DNA of 64,000 nt from Fomitopsis serialis (taxonomy: Eukaryota; Basidiomycota; Agaricomycetes; Polyporales; Fomitopsidaceae): assembly GCF_022376445.1 (NCBI RefSeq), contig NW_025955034.1, forward strand, positions 1-64,000. The letters are read 5' to 3'. This document shows positions 36,805 through 48,015 of the stretch, piece after piece (positions within the stretch are counted from its first letter, which is position 1; each line of letters begins with the position of its first letter). Below the pieces are notes generated by a model. The model saw only the letters and a list, made by a program, of their open reading frames with translations, searched no databases and was not told the DNA's origin. A program made the position numbers and the translations under genes.

Positions 36805-37598
36805 ATGTCTGCCAGCGGCGCTTCTGCTCCCATGAGGGGAAGTAGCTTCGCGAAGAGGCCTCAGAGCTTCCCTGTCCGCATCACTGGTGCCGTGCCTCAG
36901 CCTATCGTCGTGCAGGGTGGCAGCTGGTCGGTGAGTGTTAGACCCATATGTACCCTTCATTTCTTGTTGATTAGCGTGCATCCCGGGTGCGTAGACGATG
37001 GCCGCCGGCATGGGCATTGTCGCAGCCGGACTCATCGGCTTCTACTATGCCCAATTCAGCATCCAGGGCAAGCGCACTTGCACGACGGTTAAGAGCCTAA
37101 CGGAGATTCCGACCTGTGAGTACATGTTCCATGTCATTTCAACGTATTTCTTAACTGTTACCAGGGCAATTGCGCCACGCTCAGCAACAGGAGGGTGCCG
37201 TGGCGGGACTTCAGCTTCCGAAGCATCCGGAGGAAAGCCTCACGCGTTTCACACCCACCTTTGAGCCGAAGGCACAGTCTAGCCTTCCCCTTCCGGGGAG
37301 GGACATCCACGGGAGAACTGCTGTTTCTTCTGTTTTGTCTTACATTCACGTACGTGTGCTCGCTGCTGCTACCAATGTATGGCTCACGTGCGCGACCACA
37401 AACAGGGCAAGGGCCACGCAGACAACGACAATCATCCCAGGCGTGTCCCTCAGCCCGCGATGACGAAGCGGCAGGAAGGATTTATGTACACCAAGGTTAG
37501 TAGCGGTGAAAGCTCAACGAGGCACGGACCTAAACCGGTTCTTTCATTAGAACTCTGACTACGTGGATGGGTACAAGCCCACTCATACGGTCAAGTAA
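36805..37598 (+). CDS. Small single-span membrane protein, unknown function, intact
   Basis: Exons 36805-36930, 36995-37115, 37165-37349, 37406-37495 and 37551-37598 join in phase through GT..AG introns to 189 residues. The N-terminus (MSASGASAPMRGSSFAKRPQ) is basic and hydroxylated without acidic residues, as in a mitochondrial presequence. One span follows: TMAAGMGIVAAGLIGFYYAQ, roughly residues 43-62. The rest is polar (WQLRHAQQQEGAVAG, GKGHADNDNHPRR, MTKRQEGFMYTK) and ends NSDYVDGYKPTHTVK. It has a TATA box at 36709. Its layout resembles the gene at 18992, with the same terminal exon break after YxK followed by xS[DE]Y. I do not recognise a named family; a mitochondrial inner-membrane role is only a guess from the presequence. 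Confidence 0.65.
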
Positions 37599-38199
37599 AT
37601 CTGCCTGTGTTCTCTCCCATCCCATCTCTCCTTAGGCTCTACGTTCCCGGACACTGCTTGTGACGATTTTGTAAATATCGGATTGGACGTCACGGAATGA
37701 ACTTGTAACTATGACTGCCGCCCTCCGCCTGGTAACCGTCCGCCGAGAAACCGATGCACTCGTAAGTACATTGCGTGTCCGTGGCAAAAGCAGTAAGCTT
37801 TTTATGACATGTGAGGAGGAAACGGAGAACAACTTGTTTGTTACTTAGCAACTACTTTTTTCGAACTGATTTCGACCTTGCACGAACGCGACGCGCAAAT
37901 CACCTGATTGTATTTCGCGCGCACGTGTGGAGCACGCCACCATCGCGTCGCGCTTGAACTTGTCCTTATCCAGCATCCTCAAGCTGTGCGCCCTTCAGAC
38001 AAATTGTCTACGCATTGTTCAGCTCATATGCATTCCACCCTTTGATTGCGGCGCGTACAACACATAGCGTCACTCCGCCAACTCGAGCCGCGGGGTAGTG
38101 AATAACTCCCAGAGGGCGTCGAAGCATCGCGATTGCCCTTGTCGAGAGCCTCTTTTCGTCTCAATAGTTTCAATTTGTCCTCCATGCAACAGAGGTGAG
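37599..38199. other. Intergenic spacer upstream of STN1
   Basis: Contains the 3' flank of the small membrane protein gene and the STN1 promoter. No open frame with family features was seen. Confidence 0.45.
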
Positions 38200-40766
38200 A
38201 TGACCTCGACAGCAACAGTCTCTTTGACCTCTGCCAAACCAAGCAAACTCGGCCGCACCTCTTCGATACTCCTAACGCCTTCCAAAGAGACCAAGCGACG
38301 CAAACTGGACGGGAACCCGGAAGGCTCGTCAAATGCAGCTTCCGTGCAGCGTTCGCCCACTAGAGACGATGCAAGCGGCTCGGCCACGGCGGCGCCATCG
38401 CCTGCTGAGATATGGCGGTGGACGCTAACAAGGGAAGCCATGGCGCAGTGCTTCGTGCAGGATGTGTGGGATATGAAGGATAGCGGGCTGAAGGGTGAGT
38501 TTCTCAAGATATGTTTCCAAGCCTGCAATACGCTGACAGCTGTCTTCTGTGTTCTCCGGCAGAGGCGGAATACTTCTGGCTCGGCCGTATACCATGCCGC
38601 ACAGTGGAACTGCTAGGAGTGTTGGTTGGCATACAAGCGTTCGAGCAACGGATAGTCTATACCTGTAAGTGAAGCCTTCTACTGGCGGCAACGTGGGCGC
38701 AGGGAGGCGCTTGGACGGCGAAGAGATGAAGTATGCGATGTTGAAGTGTACGATGCCCATGGCCTCCTCCGAGGCCTCCATCCAGCGCTAAGTAAGGAAC
38801 ATACATTGCCTGTTATGAATTGTGCTGGTACGGCACGCAAGTTGTTCTACACGCGCGTTTGTGGCTGATACTGCTGCCCCCCAGTCCGACTATTGAGATA
38901 CGTCTGCTGAATAATTGTTCACTTCTTTTCACATAGTGGACGACGGATCGGCCGTCATAGACTGCAACCATAAAATGCAGCCTCAAATGATGTCCCCACG
39001 CAAGACAAGTACTTCCGATCCCAGGGCCGGGCGTACCCGACAACCATCGAACTCGGGTACCGCCTACACGTCGCCACGGAAAGGATCTCGACCATCAACT
39101 TCGAAGCCGCCCTCCTTACCACCTCCACCTAAACCTGTCGCCGACATAGGCACACCTGTGCGACTCACTGGCAGAGTGGTCCATACTTCGAAAGGACGGC
39201 AAGTACTTGTCGACGAGATCCGTGAGTTCGTTGAACTTGGTAGCGATGTTCTTAACCAACGCATATACCCACTTCCAGGGCCATGCTCCTCGCCAAATGA
39301 CGAACCGAACCACTGGATCGCCGTACTCGAGCTCCATCGCACGCGATACTTTGCTGAACACCTCGGTCCGTTCGTGGTCCCTCCGCTCAAGAAACGCGCC
39401 CAGCCTGCGTGGATCCCAAAGAGTCCGGAGAAGGCTAAGGGAAAAGCTAGGGCGACGGACACATCCATCTCACCGGGCAAGTCTGTAAGGATGGACACGG
39501 GTGCCGTCGAGCCCCACACACCCTCTTCGTCGGGCTTGGCGTCGACGGATGGCTCGCCCGTGTCGTCGAGCTCGAGGCATAGTCTCAGACAGGTATGTCG
39601 TTCTGAAGGTACTGTGTCTATGCATGGCTCATCACTTCCCGCCTCAGTCTCCAATTCGTCTTCGGCATCCAACGAGACTGCACAGGCGCGAACTGACTGC
39701 CAATACCTTCCGCATCTACCTCAAGCACTATATGGATAACGCGCCTCCACCCAGTGTACTTGACTCGGACTCGGCTGCCAGTTCCCGCTCGGCGTCACCC
39801 ACGCCCCATTCGCGGAGTCAGCCGACTGGTGCCCTCGGACTAGCTATGCGCAAGGGTCATCGCTCGCGACACCAAGGAAACATCGGCGACTGCAAGCAGT
39901 GTTGATGAGCGTACCCCTCGACCCTCGCAACTGCGTGCACGGTTGAGTGAGATGGAACGGGAACAGGACCGCACACCTCGCGCGGGCAAAGCTCCCGCCC
40001 ATATTCCGCTCCACGAGAACCGGAAGACCTAAGTGGGAATGTGCTGCACGGTTTCACCCTGTCCCACCTACGGCGCGTCTCCGAGCTCATGATCATGGCA
40101 CGGCGAGTGGTCGACGAAGAAGGCCGACGCCGCGCCAAAGAAGAGCGAGAGCAGGCCAGATCTGGAATTGCACAGGCCAAAGGCAAACGACCTGCTCGGC
40201 CGTCCGAGCCCAAGGCCAAGAAGATCAAGCGGCTCTTCCAGTTCGCCATCCGGCAGCTGTACGAGGAGGGCAGCATCGTGCTGTGGGACGGGCCCGTCCG
40301 GCCGCTCCCGCGCGAGGACACGAGCGCGACGCAGCTCTCGGGCCGCTCTGGAAAGCGAACTCGAGCACCGCGTCTGCGATGTCCGCAATATCGCCGTCAG
40401 CTCCGTCGCGCCGGACGACGACGACCCCGGCCAGCTGAGCGACCCGTCTCCCAGCGAAGAAGCCTACATCTCGCTCACGCCTGAGGTGCTCGCGGCATCG
40501 TCGAGCGTGCCATCACGGAGTTCGTCGCAGCGGCAGCGGCGAGGTCGAAGCACCGTGGACGGCCGCGGGCGGACGACCCTACGGCGCCATTCGCGCCACC
40601 TGCGCCTCCGCCTGGCCCGACGCCTGCTGAGATTGTAGCGTGGCTGCATCGCGACACGCGCTGGGCGCGTGTGGGGGAGTGGGCGGTCAAGGACGCGCTG
40701 GAGTGGGCGAGAGCGGAAGGAAGGGTGTGGTGTATTGGACACGGGAGATGGGAGCTGTGTGGTTGA
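38200..40766 (+). CDS. STN1: CST complex subunit STN1 (telomere capping)
   Basis: Part of the CST complex that binds telomeric single-stranded DNA and recruits polymerase alpha-primase. ATG 38200 (MTSTATVSLTSAKPSK); exon 1 38200-38494 with GDDxS-rich spacer then WTLTREAMAQCFVQDVW. Exon 2 (38563-38664) encodes the start of the OB fold, EAEYFWLGRIPCRTVELLGV. A 272-nt intron follows, then exon 3 from 38937, LDDGSAVIDC, with GTPVRLTGRVV and RVLVDEI-like continuation. After a serine-rich linker come LHGFTLSHLRRVSELMIMAR, KIKRLFQFAIRQLYEEGSIV and a C-terminal winged-helix end (PAEIVAWLHRDTRWARVGEW, ALEWARAEGRVWCIG) to TGA 40764. OB fold plus C-terminal winged helix is the known STN1 layout. One-base corrections are needed near 40030, 40345 and 40500. 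Confidence 0.82.
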
Positions 40767-41054
40767 AGTGACGATGCCTACAATATGCTCCGCTTGCAGT
40801 GCTCGAGTTACACAGAATACTTGCTGAAATGAACACAACGCATATTGGTCGATGTACAACTTCGTGTGTGATACTGTCAATGTTCCATTGAAAAGCGGGC
40901 CCAGATAGAAGCGGGACATAATCTGAATAGAGCCTGGGCATTCCAAGCAGTGGCGGATACCATATTTACAACGATGTTACAGAGAGGGGTGTGTAGCGGG
41001 CTAAAGCACGAGCAGCGTAGTAGCAGTGTCCAAGAAGCGTAGCACCTAAGGAAC

Positions 41055-42072
41055 TCAAGCCATCTCGACGTCTCCATTCTGAGCGTCAGCCGCCGCAGCG
41101 GGCGCATCCGACGACTTGACAGGCTGGATGTCCGCGTTCATGAATGCATCCAACTCCGCGTCGAGTTCGCCTTGCGTTTTGGGTTTCTTGGGCACGCGCG
41201 CCGGCCGAGGGGCTTTGTTCCTGATGGGGCCGGTGCCGTTCCGTCTGAAGACAGATCAGCTACATGGCCAAAGAGGGTGCAGGGAACAAAGACATACGCA
41301 GGTTGCGACTTCGGTGCACCACTCAGACGATCCAGCAGGGGCGCCTTCTCTATCCGTTGCATGAGAGAAGTCGGTGCCCCGCCCCTCCTGGGGTTTCGCG
41401 GAGGAGTCGCGGCAGGCTGGTAAAACGTGATCGACATTGGCTGGCCTGTATCCATCCAAGTCAGAATTACTCAGCCAAAAGGGTGGCGCAAGGACTGCGC
41501 CAACGAATAGGAGGTCATACCCTTCGCGAGTTTCCCGTCAAACCTCGTCTTTGCTGATGCAGCCTCCGAAGATGTCTCGTACGTGACGACGGCGACACCG
41601 GACGATCGGCCACTTCGGTCGTACTTTATAGGCGAGCAAGCGAAAGGAGGTCGGGATCGGTGTCTCTCAGGTGAACGCGGTGCATTGCGAGTTTCGTACC
41701 CTGATTAGTGGCTCTCGGACGAGTGTGCCAGCTTGCCCAAAGATTTGCTGCACGAACGAAAGGTGATATTTTCTCAGGCTATGCAGAAGAATTGAGTGAT
41801 AAATGGGCGTACTGCGAGGTCTTTGGTGGTAAGCTCGTAGTGCAGATTTGACACCATGAGCTTGGTGGCGCCAGAGGGCGCGTCCTCGTGGACGCTTTTT
41901 GAGACGGCGCGAGGCACGGCGCGACGGATTTCAGGAGCCATGTCGTGCAGCCATTCGCCGCCAGTACCACGCGGACGAGGAGCGGGTCGCTACAAAGACG
42001 CGTGTTGAGCACGACATAACCAGCCATCCGCCGGCGACAACTCACGCTGTAAGGCTTGTTTGACCGCTGCAT
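41055..42072 (-). CDS. ALYREF/Yra1-type mRNA export factor (RRM protein)
   Basis: RNA-binding adaptor of the TREX complex that hands spliced mRNA to the Mex67-type export receptor. Exon 1 (42072-42046) is MQRSNKPYS; exon 2 from 41989 reads RPAPRPRGTGGEWLHDMAPE, a short arginine-rich N-terminal arm, then the RRM: ATKLMVSNLHYELTTKDLA (RNP2 LMVSNL), QIFGQAGTLVREPLIR, YDRSGRSSGVAVVTYET (RNP1-like GVAVVTYE), FDGKLAKGQPMSITF. The tail has LMQRIEKAPLLDRLSG, RRNGTGPIRNKAPRPA and PKKPKTQGELDAELDAFMN, the C-terminal FoP/UAF56-binding motif typical of the family, ending GDVEMA and TGA 41055-41057. Introns are GT..AG and no correction is needed. Confidence 0.85.
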
Positions 42073-42955
42073 TGTGTTATGTTACACCGAAGTATGTCCA
42101 AATTCGAGGAGTAAGAGATGTAGCGAGATGTAGCAGTCGCAGAGAAGAGGCGTTTGTAGAGGAACGTCGCGGTGCGGTGAGGGCGCTGCTGCACCTGCAA
42201 GCGCCGACCTCTGCGCGGTTGAAGCGGAGCGATGCAGATTCAGGCCCCGAACATGGCCCTCCTGAATAGGAAGGTCCTGACGTTCAACCAGTGGGAGACG
42301 ACTTGACAGTTGTGTCTATGCAGCATTTATTCTTCACTTTCCTTGATTCAAGTTCAGGAAGACACAGTTGGCGCTTGGTAGTAAGTTGTTAATAGTAGAA
42401 GCTTACCCGGCACCAGCCTTAATGTAAAGTTTGATCAGCCGCAACAATATGTGCCTTCTCGAACCTGCCACAGAACATCAAGCTTCGAGTCTATTCGCAG
42501 ACGAGGACGAGGACGGCGAGAGAAAAGGCGGAGTATTCAGTCGAGCGAACCACTGGACTTGGACGCACGGCATACGTGACATTGTGCGCACTACCAATAT
42601 TGGCACCACCTAGGCCTCGAGCAAACCGCTAGTCAATGGAATGGGATCTCAACGTCTTCAATGATACTCAACATGGAGAAGCAAATGTCTGAGGCGACGA
42701 AGAATAGCCTGTCCTCAGTGTTGTGTCAAGCACGCGCTGGCCTTCATCTCTCCGGCCTAGTGATGGCAGAGACCTGCATGCAGTTAAAGAGGTTAGCGCC
42801 TATAGAGGCACATCATTACGAGTCCAATAATTGTGCAGGGTAACGAGCGAGAGATGACAAAAGCGAAGTCGCAGAAATGTCAATCCGATATGATAGTCCG
42901 AAAGTCCAACAGTCTCCTCGACCATTCACCACGAATCGCGACGCAGCCGAGCACA
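42073..42955. other. Intergenic spacer
   Basis: Promoter of the export factor gene and 3' flank of the secreted protein gene. Short frames only. Confidence 0.45.
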
Positions 42956-43688
42956 TTAGGCCTGCACGAGGTGGATGTTCTGCGGCTGGCAGGTGCTGTA
43001 CTGGTACGAGCCGTCGTTGGTCGCCGACGCCTGGAAGACCAGGATGTAATTCTGGTTGGCCGTCGCGCACATCGAGAAGCCGTTGCTGACACCGTTGACG
43101 GCCAAGGTAGCGTACCCGCTCGCGTCAGACTAAAACAGAGGGAAGCAACGACAGAGCACAGTCAGCGTTACGGGTGTGAGATGCAGCAAAGATAACAACG
43201 CACCACAGCACAGTACGGCGTAGCCTCGTCCCCGCCAGCGCCTGCATTGGTCACCATGAACTCAATGTACTTGCCAGCCTCGACAGCCATGTCCCATGCG
43301 CTCTGGCCTTGCTTCGCCGCATCCGGCTGCGGGATCAGTGCGCCGGACTCCAGCGTGAAGGTCGGGAAGTCGCTCGTGCCCGTGCCGAGAAGCTCTAGGA
43401 AATCCAACAATTCAAGTCAGCACGAGGCTTCCAAGTGGTGCGCTAGTATGCATTGACTACTCACCGAGAGCCAATAGAAGCTAGCCTCGCCGCTTGTGGT
43501 CGGCGGCCCGAGGTGACCAAGAGGTTTGATCCGGTCGCGTTGTCCGCGGCGCTAGGGTCCACCGCGGAGAGCGTGAAGTTGTACGAGAGCGAGTCGGTCG
43601 CGCCCGCACCGAGGTTGACACAGCTGTTCTGCGAGCGGCGGCGAGCGTGCCAGCGGCGAGGGCGAGAGGATAACAAGGAGGCGAACAT
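42956..43688 (-). CDS. Small secreted protein, unknown function
   Basis: ATG 43688 (MFASLL). With one-base corrections the start reads as a signal peptide with a core like LALAAGTLAAAR, then NSCVNLGAGATDSLSYNFTL. A GTGAGT donor near 43465 ends this exon; the next carries ELLGTGTSDFPTFTLESGAL, QSAWDMAVEAGKYIEFMV and GDEATPYCAVV; the last gives SDASGYATLAVNG, GFSMCATANQNYILVFQ and TCQPQNIHLVQA before TAA 42956-42958. About 200 residues with four or so cysteines and no membrane span after the signal peptide. This looks like a basidiomycete extracellular protein without a named domain. The signal peptide region (43620-43685) uses three frames, so indels are likely there. Confidence 0.62.
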
Positions 43689-44378
43689 GATGCACTAAAG
43701 GGGAAGTAAACGAGGTGGAAGGTGAAGGTGGTCTTAGTGCTGCTGAAGTTGTACGAGTCCCAGAGGATGGGATTCTGGACGAGAGAGGTCACTTTATACT
43801 CCGGTCCTAGAATTGTGGTATGCAGCATGTGCTGCCGGTCACCCTACGTACCACCGATGGCGATACACTCCAGCTTCTCGTCCGGGCACCGCTCACGGGC
43901 ATGAGTCCATGGGACCGCTTTCATCGTATTCCGCGGCGAAGGAAGCATAGGAGACGGTAACGATGCCCTGCTGCAACCATGCTCTCAGCGAGCACAAGTG
44001 CACAGTTTTTCGGTGTTAACGCTTCCCCGTATGTAGCGATCTGCATAATATCAGCTTGGCTTGCTCTACGGTCGCAACTTGGCTGCAACGCGCATCCGAG
44101 GCATTCCAGCCCACGGGACGCGTATGGCTTTCTTGCTCAACGAAAAGGCGATCATCGTGCAGAGCCAGCATGAAACGTGTGTGTTGGAACCCAAACCGAT
44201 GAAAACTGTTTGGTTTTCGCGACGCCCTAGAAGCCGACCAATCAATGGTGAACCATCGTCGAAGGCCTTCCAATTATACAGCATCGTGTTAGCATATCCA
44301 GACACCCCCGCCACAAACACAGATGGTAGCGCCACGACTGACGACTCACCAACATGGCACCAGCGACACAAACCACGT
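43689..44378. other. Intergenic spacer
   Basis: Promoter of the secreted protein gene. An open frame at 44066-44378 on the minus strand (VALPSVFVAGVSGYANTMLY) has no supporting features. Confidence 0.4.
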
Positions 44379-45800
44379 CTATGCGCATGAATAATACAAC
44401 TCAACGCGCAACAACTGCACATGCTCTATCCAACTTGGCCGACTCCCCGTCAGAGTGATCGCGAGACCGTCTTCCGCTCGGAGCCGTTGCAGAACCTTTC
44501 GCGTCTCGTCATCGTCCTCGGAGTTGCTAGCAGCCCTGTAGTCCCATTTGATGACATGGACCGCGGGCGTGTCCAGCTCCCGTCCCCACGGGGGTCCCGA
44601 AAAACCATTGTGGAAGGTAACACGTCTGGGAGGCAGGTCGCCGCCCGTCTGAACCTCGAGTGATATCCAGAGTAAGTCGCTCCAAGCTTCACGCGAGACT
44701 ATACACAGGGAATGGTAAGGCGCATAGGATATCAGCATCCGCAAAACCAGTCAGAAACCGCATGGTTGACGGGCAGTACCACGCACCTCTGCTGAACCCC
44801 CCGATTGCAAGTACCACTCTGCGGAGATGTTGTAAGCCTGCCGCCTGTTTTGGGCTGCCAATACGCAAAGTCGGGTGTTGCCAGTCTTGCACCAAGGGAT
44901 AGAGATCTACGTGTCTGATTTGCAGCCAATATTCCGCTGTGTCAAGTATCTGCCAACAGATTTCAAGTGGCAAGCCCAATGAGATATGGAGCAATAATAC
45001 TGTCTCGAGTACCTGGGCAGCGGTCTGTGGGATATGGCTTGCCAGCATGTCAGTCGGAAGTAGGGATGATGCATCATGCGAAAGACCCCACATACGGACG
45101 TCGAGCATCCCTGACCGTCGCTGTGAGTGACTTGATCGTCTCGCTCAAAGTCAGTTGCTCTTTCTTCGCTTCTGTTTATTTGAAGCCACCGCCCTACGAC
45201 ACCGCGTGTCTTCATTCTCTCGATCTGAGGTGCTCTGCGAATGTCGCGCAGTTGCTGGACGATCGCCCGAGTCGCGGCCAGTCCGACTCCTCGAGCTTCG
45301 TGGTATCCAAAAGCGGGAGCTCACGAGCGAGATCAGCAAGCTTGCGCAGATCGTCGCCGATACTTCGCGGATATTCAAAACTTGCGTCCTGAGCAGCTGA
45401 TGCATGCTGTTGCCTTCGAGGAATATGGGTGCCCTCGAGAAGGCGTTCGACGGAGACGGCTGCTCCACCATGTACCGAGGTGCTGCATGGGTGGAGGTAA
45501 GTTTGCGCGGACAACACGAACACGACAGTCTAATCCTGCGATGAGTCAGGACAGTGGACTTCAATCGGAGCTGAAACCCTGATACATACCACCTGTCATG
45601 TCGTTGACGCTGCGTTTGAGTCCGAGCGATGCAGCCAGCGCGCAGCAGGTAATGATAGTCGTTAGTGTGTTCGTTAGTCCAGCTAGAATGTTCGCGCCAA
45701 CCACATTATCGAGGAATGCATCAGGAAATCCGATTGTGTTGTGTACACAGCGACTACTTCGTGAGCCAAGTTCCGCCGATGCGAAAGCGAGACATAGCAT
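44379..45800 (-). CDS. Unidentified protein with LPLEICWQILDTAEYW motif
   Basis: Probably one gene read in three parts. 45800-45561 carries a hydrophobic helical stretch (NILAGLTNTLTTIITCCALA, LGLKRSVNDMTGGMY); 45523-45212 has DDLRKLADLARELPLLD; 45060-44689 contains LGLPLEICWQILDTAEYWLQ, an F-box-like motif common in agaricomycete orphan proteins; 44744-44379 ends WIEHVQLLRVELYYSCA after DPPRRVTFHNGFSG-like and DGLAITLTGS. That tail is what I expect in a recurrent basidiomycete family of F-box-like proteins of unknown role. The N-terminal hydrophobic helical segment before the motif recalls such proteins but gives no name. Exon joints are not certain and the start codon is unresolved. Confidence 0.42.
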
Positions 45801-46158
45801 TCGTCCGTGAGTCCAGAATCCATCGGTAAATGTGGATTAGTTGATCTGCGGCAGCGAAATCACAGTCGATGGATACTCACCGCCCTACCCCGACAAACCG
45901 CGCGATCCGATTCATTCCGACCTCGCTGTCAGACGCTGTTCGGGCAGGACCAGGAAGCACATTCACTTTGCTGCGATGGTCATACACAGTGATCATGACA
46001 TGCGTACGCCGTGGTGCGCCCTTAGTCTTCTAGGCTGTATACATACCGCATGCTTGCCTGGACTCTCAGTAGACCACAGGAAATCGATAATTCACCAAAA
46101 CACCGCGACAGATGATATACATGCGACGATTTGCCCAAGATGACGTTGGCATAGTAAG

Positions 46159-46835
46159 TCATACTCCATCGTAACTCGCCCCGCCAGCCTGTACAATCGG
46201 TTAGAGACGGAGAAGCACAGAGCAGGTCAGGTCGAACGCACCTTCCGCAGACGGACCACTATCGGCTCCTCCTTAAGATCATCCTTCTCGCGAGCAGGCA
46301 CCTCGATCGAGTAAGTTCTGAGAACCTGCTTCACGTCCGCTGCATGGACGGAGATCTTCGTAACGCGTATGAGAATGAGTTCAGATGAGATGCATGCATA
46401 TGCGATGTACCTTCGCCTTGCGCATAACCTTACACCCTGGCCCTATCCAGACGACGAAGATGAACTTCTCCCGCTTCGACTCCTTGTCGTTCGCATACTG
46501 AACGCGAACATACGCAAACGAGGCCTTGGTGTCATCCAGATGCTCGCGAAGTTCGTTCAGCCCTCCGGAGCCCGTCGACGTCAGCTGGAGTTTGTCAGAG
46601 CGGTCGGACTGCGGCAGACGTCGTGTTTTAGCGTTTCAGCGTCACTCAGAGCCATGTCTGGCGGGATCCCATGCATACCTCGTAATCAACAAGCAGCCAG
46701 GTGGTTTCCGACTTGTCCGAGCGGACGTCCTGGTACGCTGCAACAACATCCGGTGTCACACACGGCAATGCTATGCGTCTGGCCCACCGACGATCGCGCA
46801 CCTTCGTCAATCTTGGGGTCCGAGACGTCAGCCAT
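46159..46835 (-). CDS. Coactosin-like actin-binding protein (ADF-H domain)
   Basis: A single ADF-homology protein that binds F-actin and protects it from capping. Exons begin 46835-46802 and continue to the last codons at 46159; joined in phase they give 144 residues, the normal length. Marks are MADVSDPKIDEAYQDVRSD, KSETTWLLVDYE, SDRSDKLQLTSTGSGGLNEL, ASFAYVRVQYANDKESKREK, FIFVVWIGPGCKVMRKAK, ISVHAADVKQVLRTYSIEVP and AGGASYDGV. The fold's F-actin helix and the KVMRKAK basic patch are those of coactosin, not cofilin. Five short introns are GT..AG; no correction is needed. A GAG repeat lies just upstream of the start at 46876-46890. Confidence 0.93.
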
Positions 46836-47144
46836 AGCGGTGCACGGAAGACGGGGTGAGGATGATGCGCAGAAGGACGAGGAGGAGGAGGAGGAGGTGT
46901 GGCTGCGACCCGAGTTGTGAGGTCGTTGCTGGTCGGTGTGCTGGGAGACCTACGCGCTCAAGCGCCGGACGCAACACTTATCGATGCCGATCGCACCAAT
47001 CGGCAATCGCACCTGTACAGAGTTTCCTTTAATGGAAATCATACAGGACGCCTAGCGGAGTGTCGAAGTTTTGCTGTCGCCCACGGTGGCACCCACTTCA
47101 GAGCGAATCTCTACGTACTCCCCAATCTCTCGCACCGTCTTGCC

Positions 47145-47725
47145 ATGCTGTCCGTCGCTCGGTCTGCATCGAAGCCACACCTGCTTCCCGCACATTCATC
47201 TCATTCTACTCGAGTGTCGTCGGCCTGACACGCACAAACTGGCGCACCGGCGGTCATCCAGCGCCGCAGCCTGTAACCGCAGAGGTCGGCAATGCTTCAG
47301 ACATCGACGAGGGTGACGATGGCAGCAGCGCACCGAAAGCCCCTTCAAGCGCAAACCATCCAAAACTCCCACCCCGGAGTCTACCAAGCCCACCGGACCG
47401 CCATGAAGAAAGCCTTCCCGCAGGGTTGGTCTCCGCCTCGCAAACTCTCGCGAGAAGCCATGGACGCCCTCCGTGGCTGCATGCCACCGACCCGGAGACG
47501 TTCACGACCCGCTGCTCGCGTCAAACTTCCGCATCAGCCCCGAGGCCGTGCGCAGGATCCTCAAGAGCAAGTGGGAGCCTACAAACGAACAGCGCGCGCG
47601 TCTGGCGGAGAAGGAGCGCTGCATCGGAAGAATGGCTTAAGCAGAAACGGCTCGATGAACTACAGACGCAGCGCGTGCAAGAGGAGTTAGGACGAGGATC
47701 GGGGGGAAGGGGCGAAGAAGGATAG
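47145..47725 (+). CDS. RRG9/neugrin-like mitochondrial protein
   Basis: Family of mitochondrial proteins needed for respiratory growth; human neugrin stabilises 16S rRNA and yeast Rrg9 is needed for genome maintenance. ATG 47145 gives a basic, serine-rich presequence (MLSVARSASKPHLLPAHSSH). Further pieces are DIDEGDDGSSAPKAP, KKAFPQGWSPPRKLSREAMD, HATDPETFTTPLLAS-like, FRISPEAVRRILKSKWEPT, NEQRARLAEKER and ASEEWLKQKRLDEL, the helical homeodomain-like core of the family. Stop at 47723-47725. The frame must be corrected near 47225, 47400, 47482, 47512 and 47612; one of these is a C run of two where three are expected. With these the protein is complete. Confidence 0.78.
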
Positions 47726-48015
47726 ACTGATGTTCGGGTGAGTATCGCATGTGCTCTTATTGCGGCGTAACCTAATGCGTTCGTGCAACAGAGACCATTG
47801 AACCACCAGCAGTTCTTGACGGACCACGGATGCTCGCTGCGGGACTGACGCTTCACGTGCGTCGTCACTTCTGCAAGATATCAGTGGAGTCCGCCAGCCG
47901 GAGGAGTGAATGGAGTTGTTTGGCATGGACGGTATAGTACATATAATGGCACCCCCTAGTAGACACTGCTCTCGTACATTAGAAACCCTGTCTATACCCA
48001 ACACGCCCCTCATGA

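Noticed and set aside
46876..46890. GAG repeat as a possible coding poly-Glu tract
   Set aside because: It lies upstream of the coactosin start on the opposite strand and is a short microsatellite.
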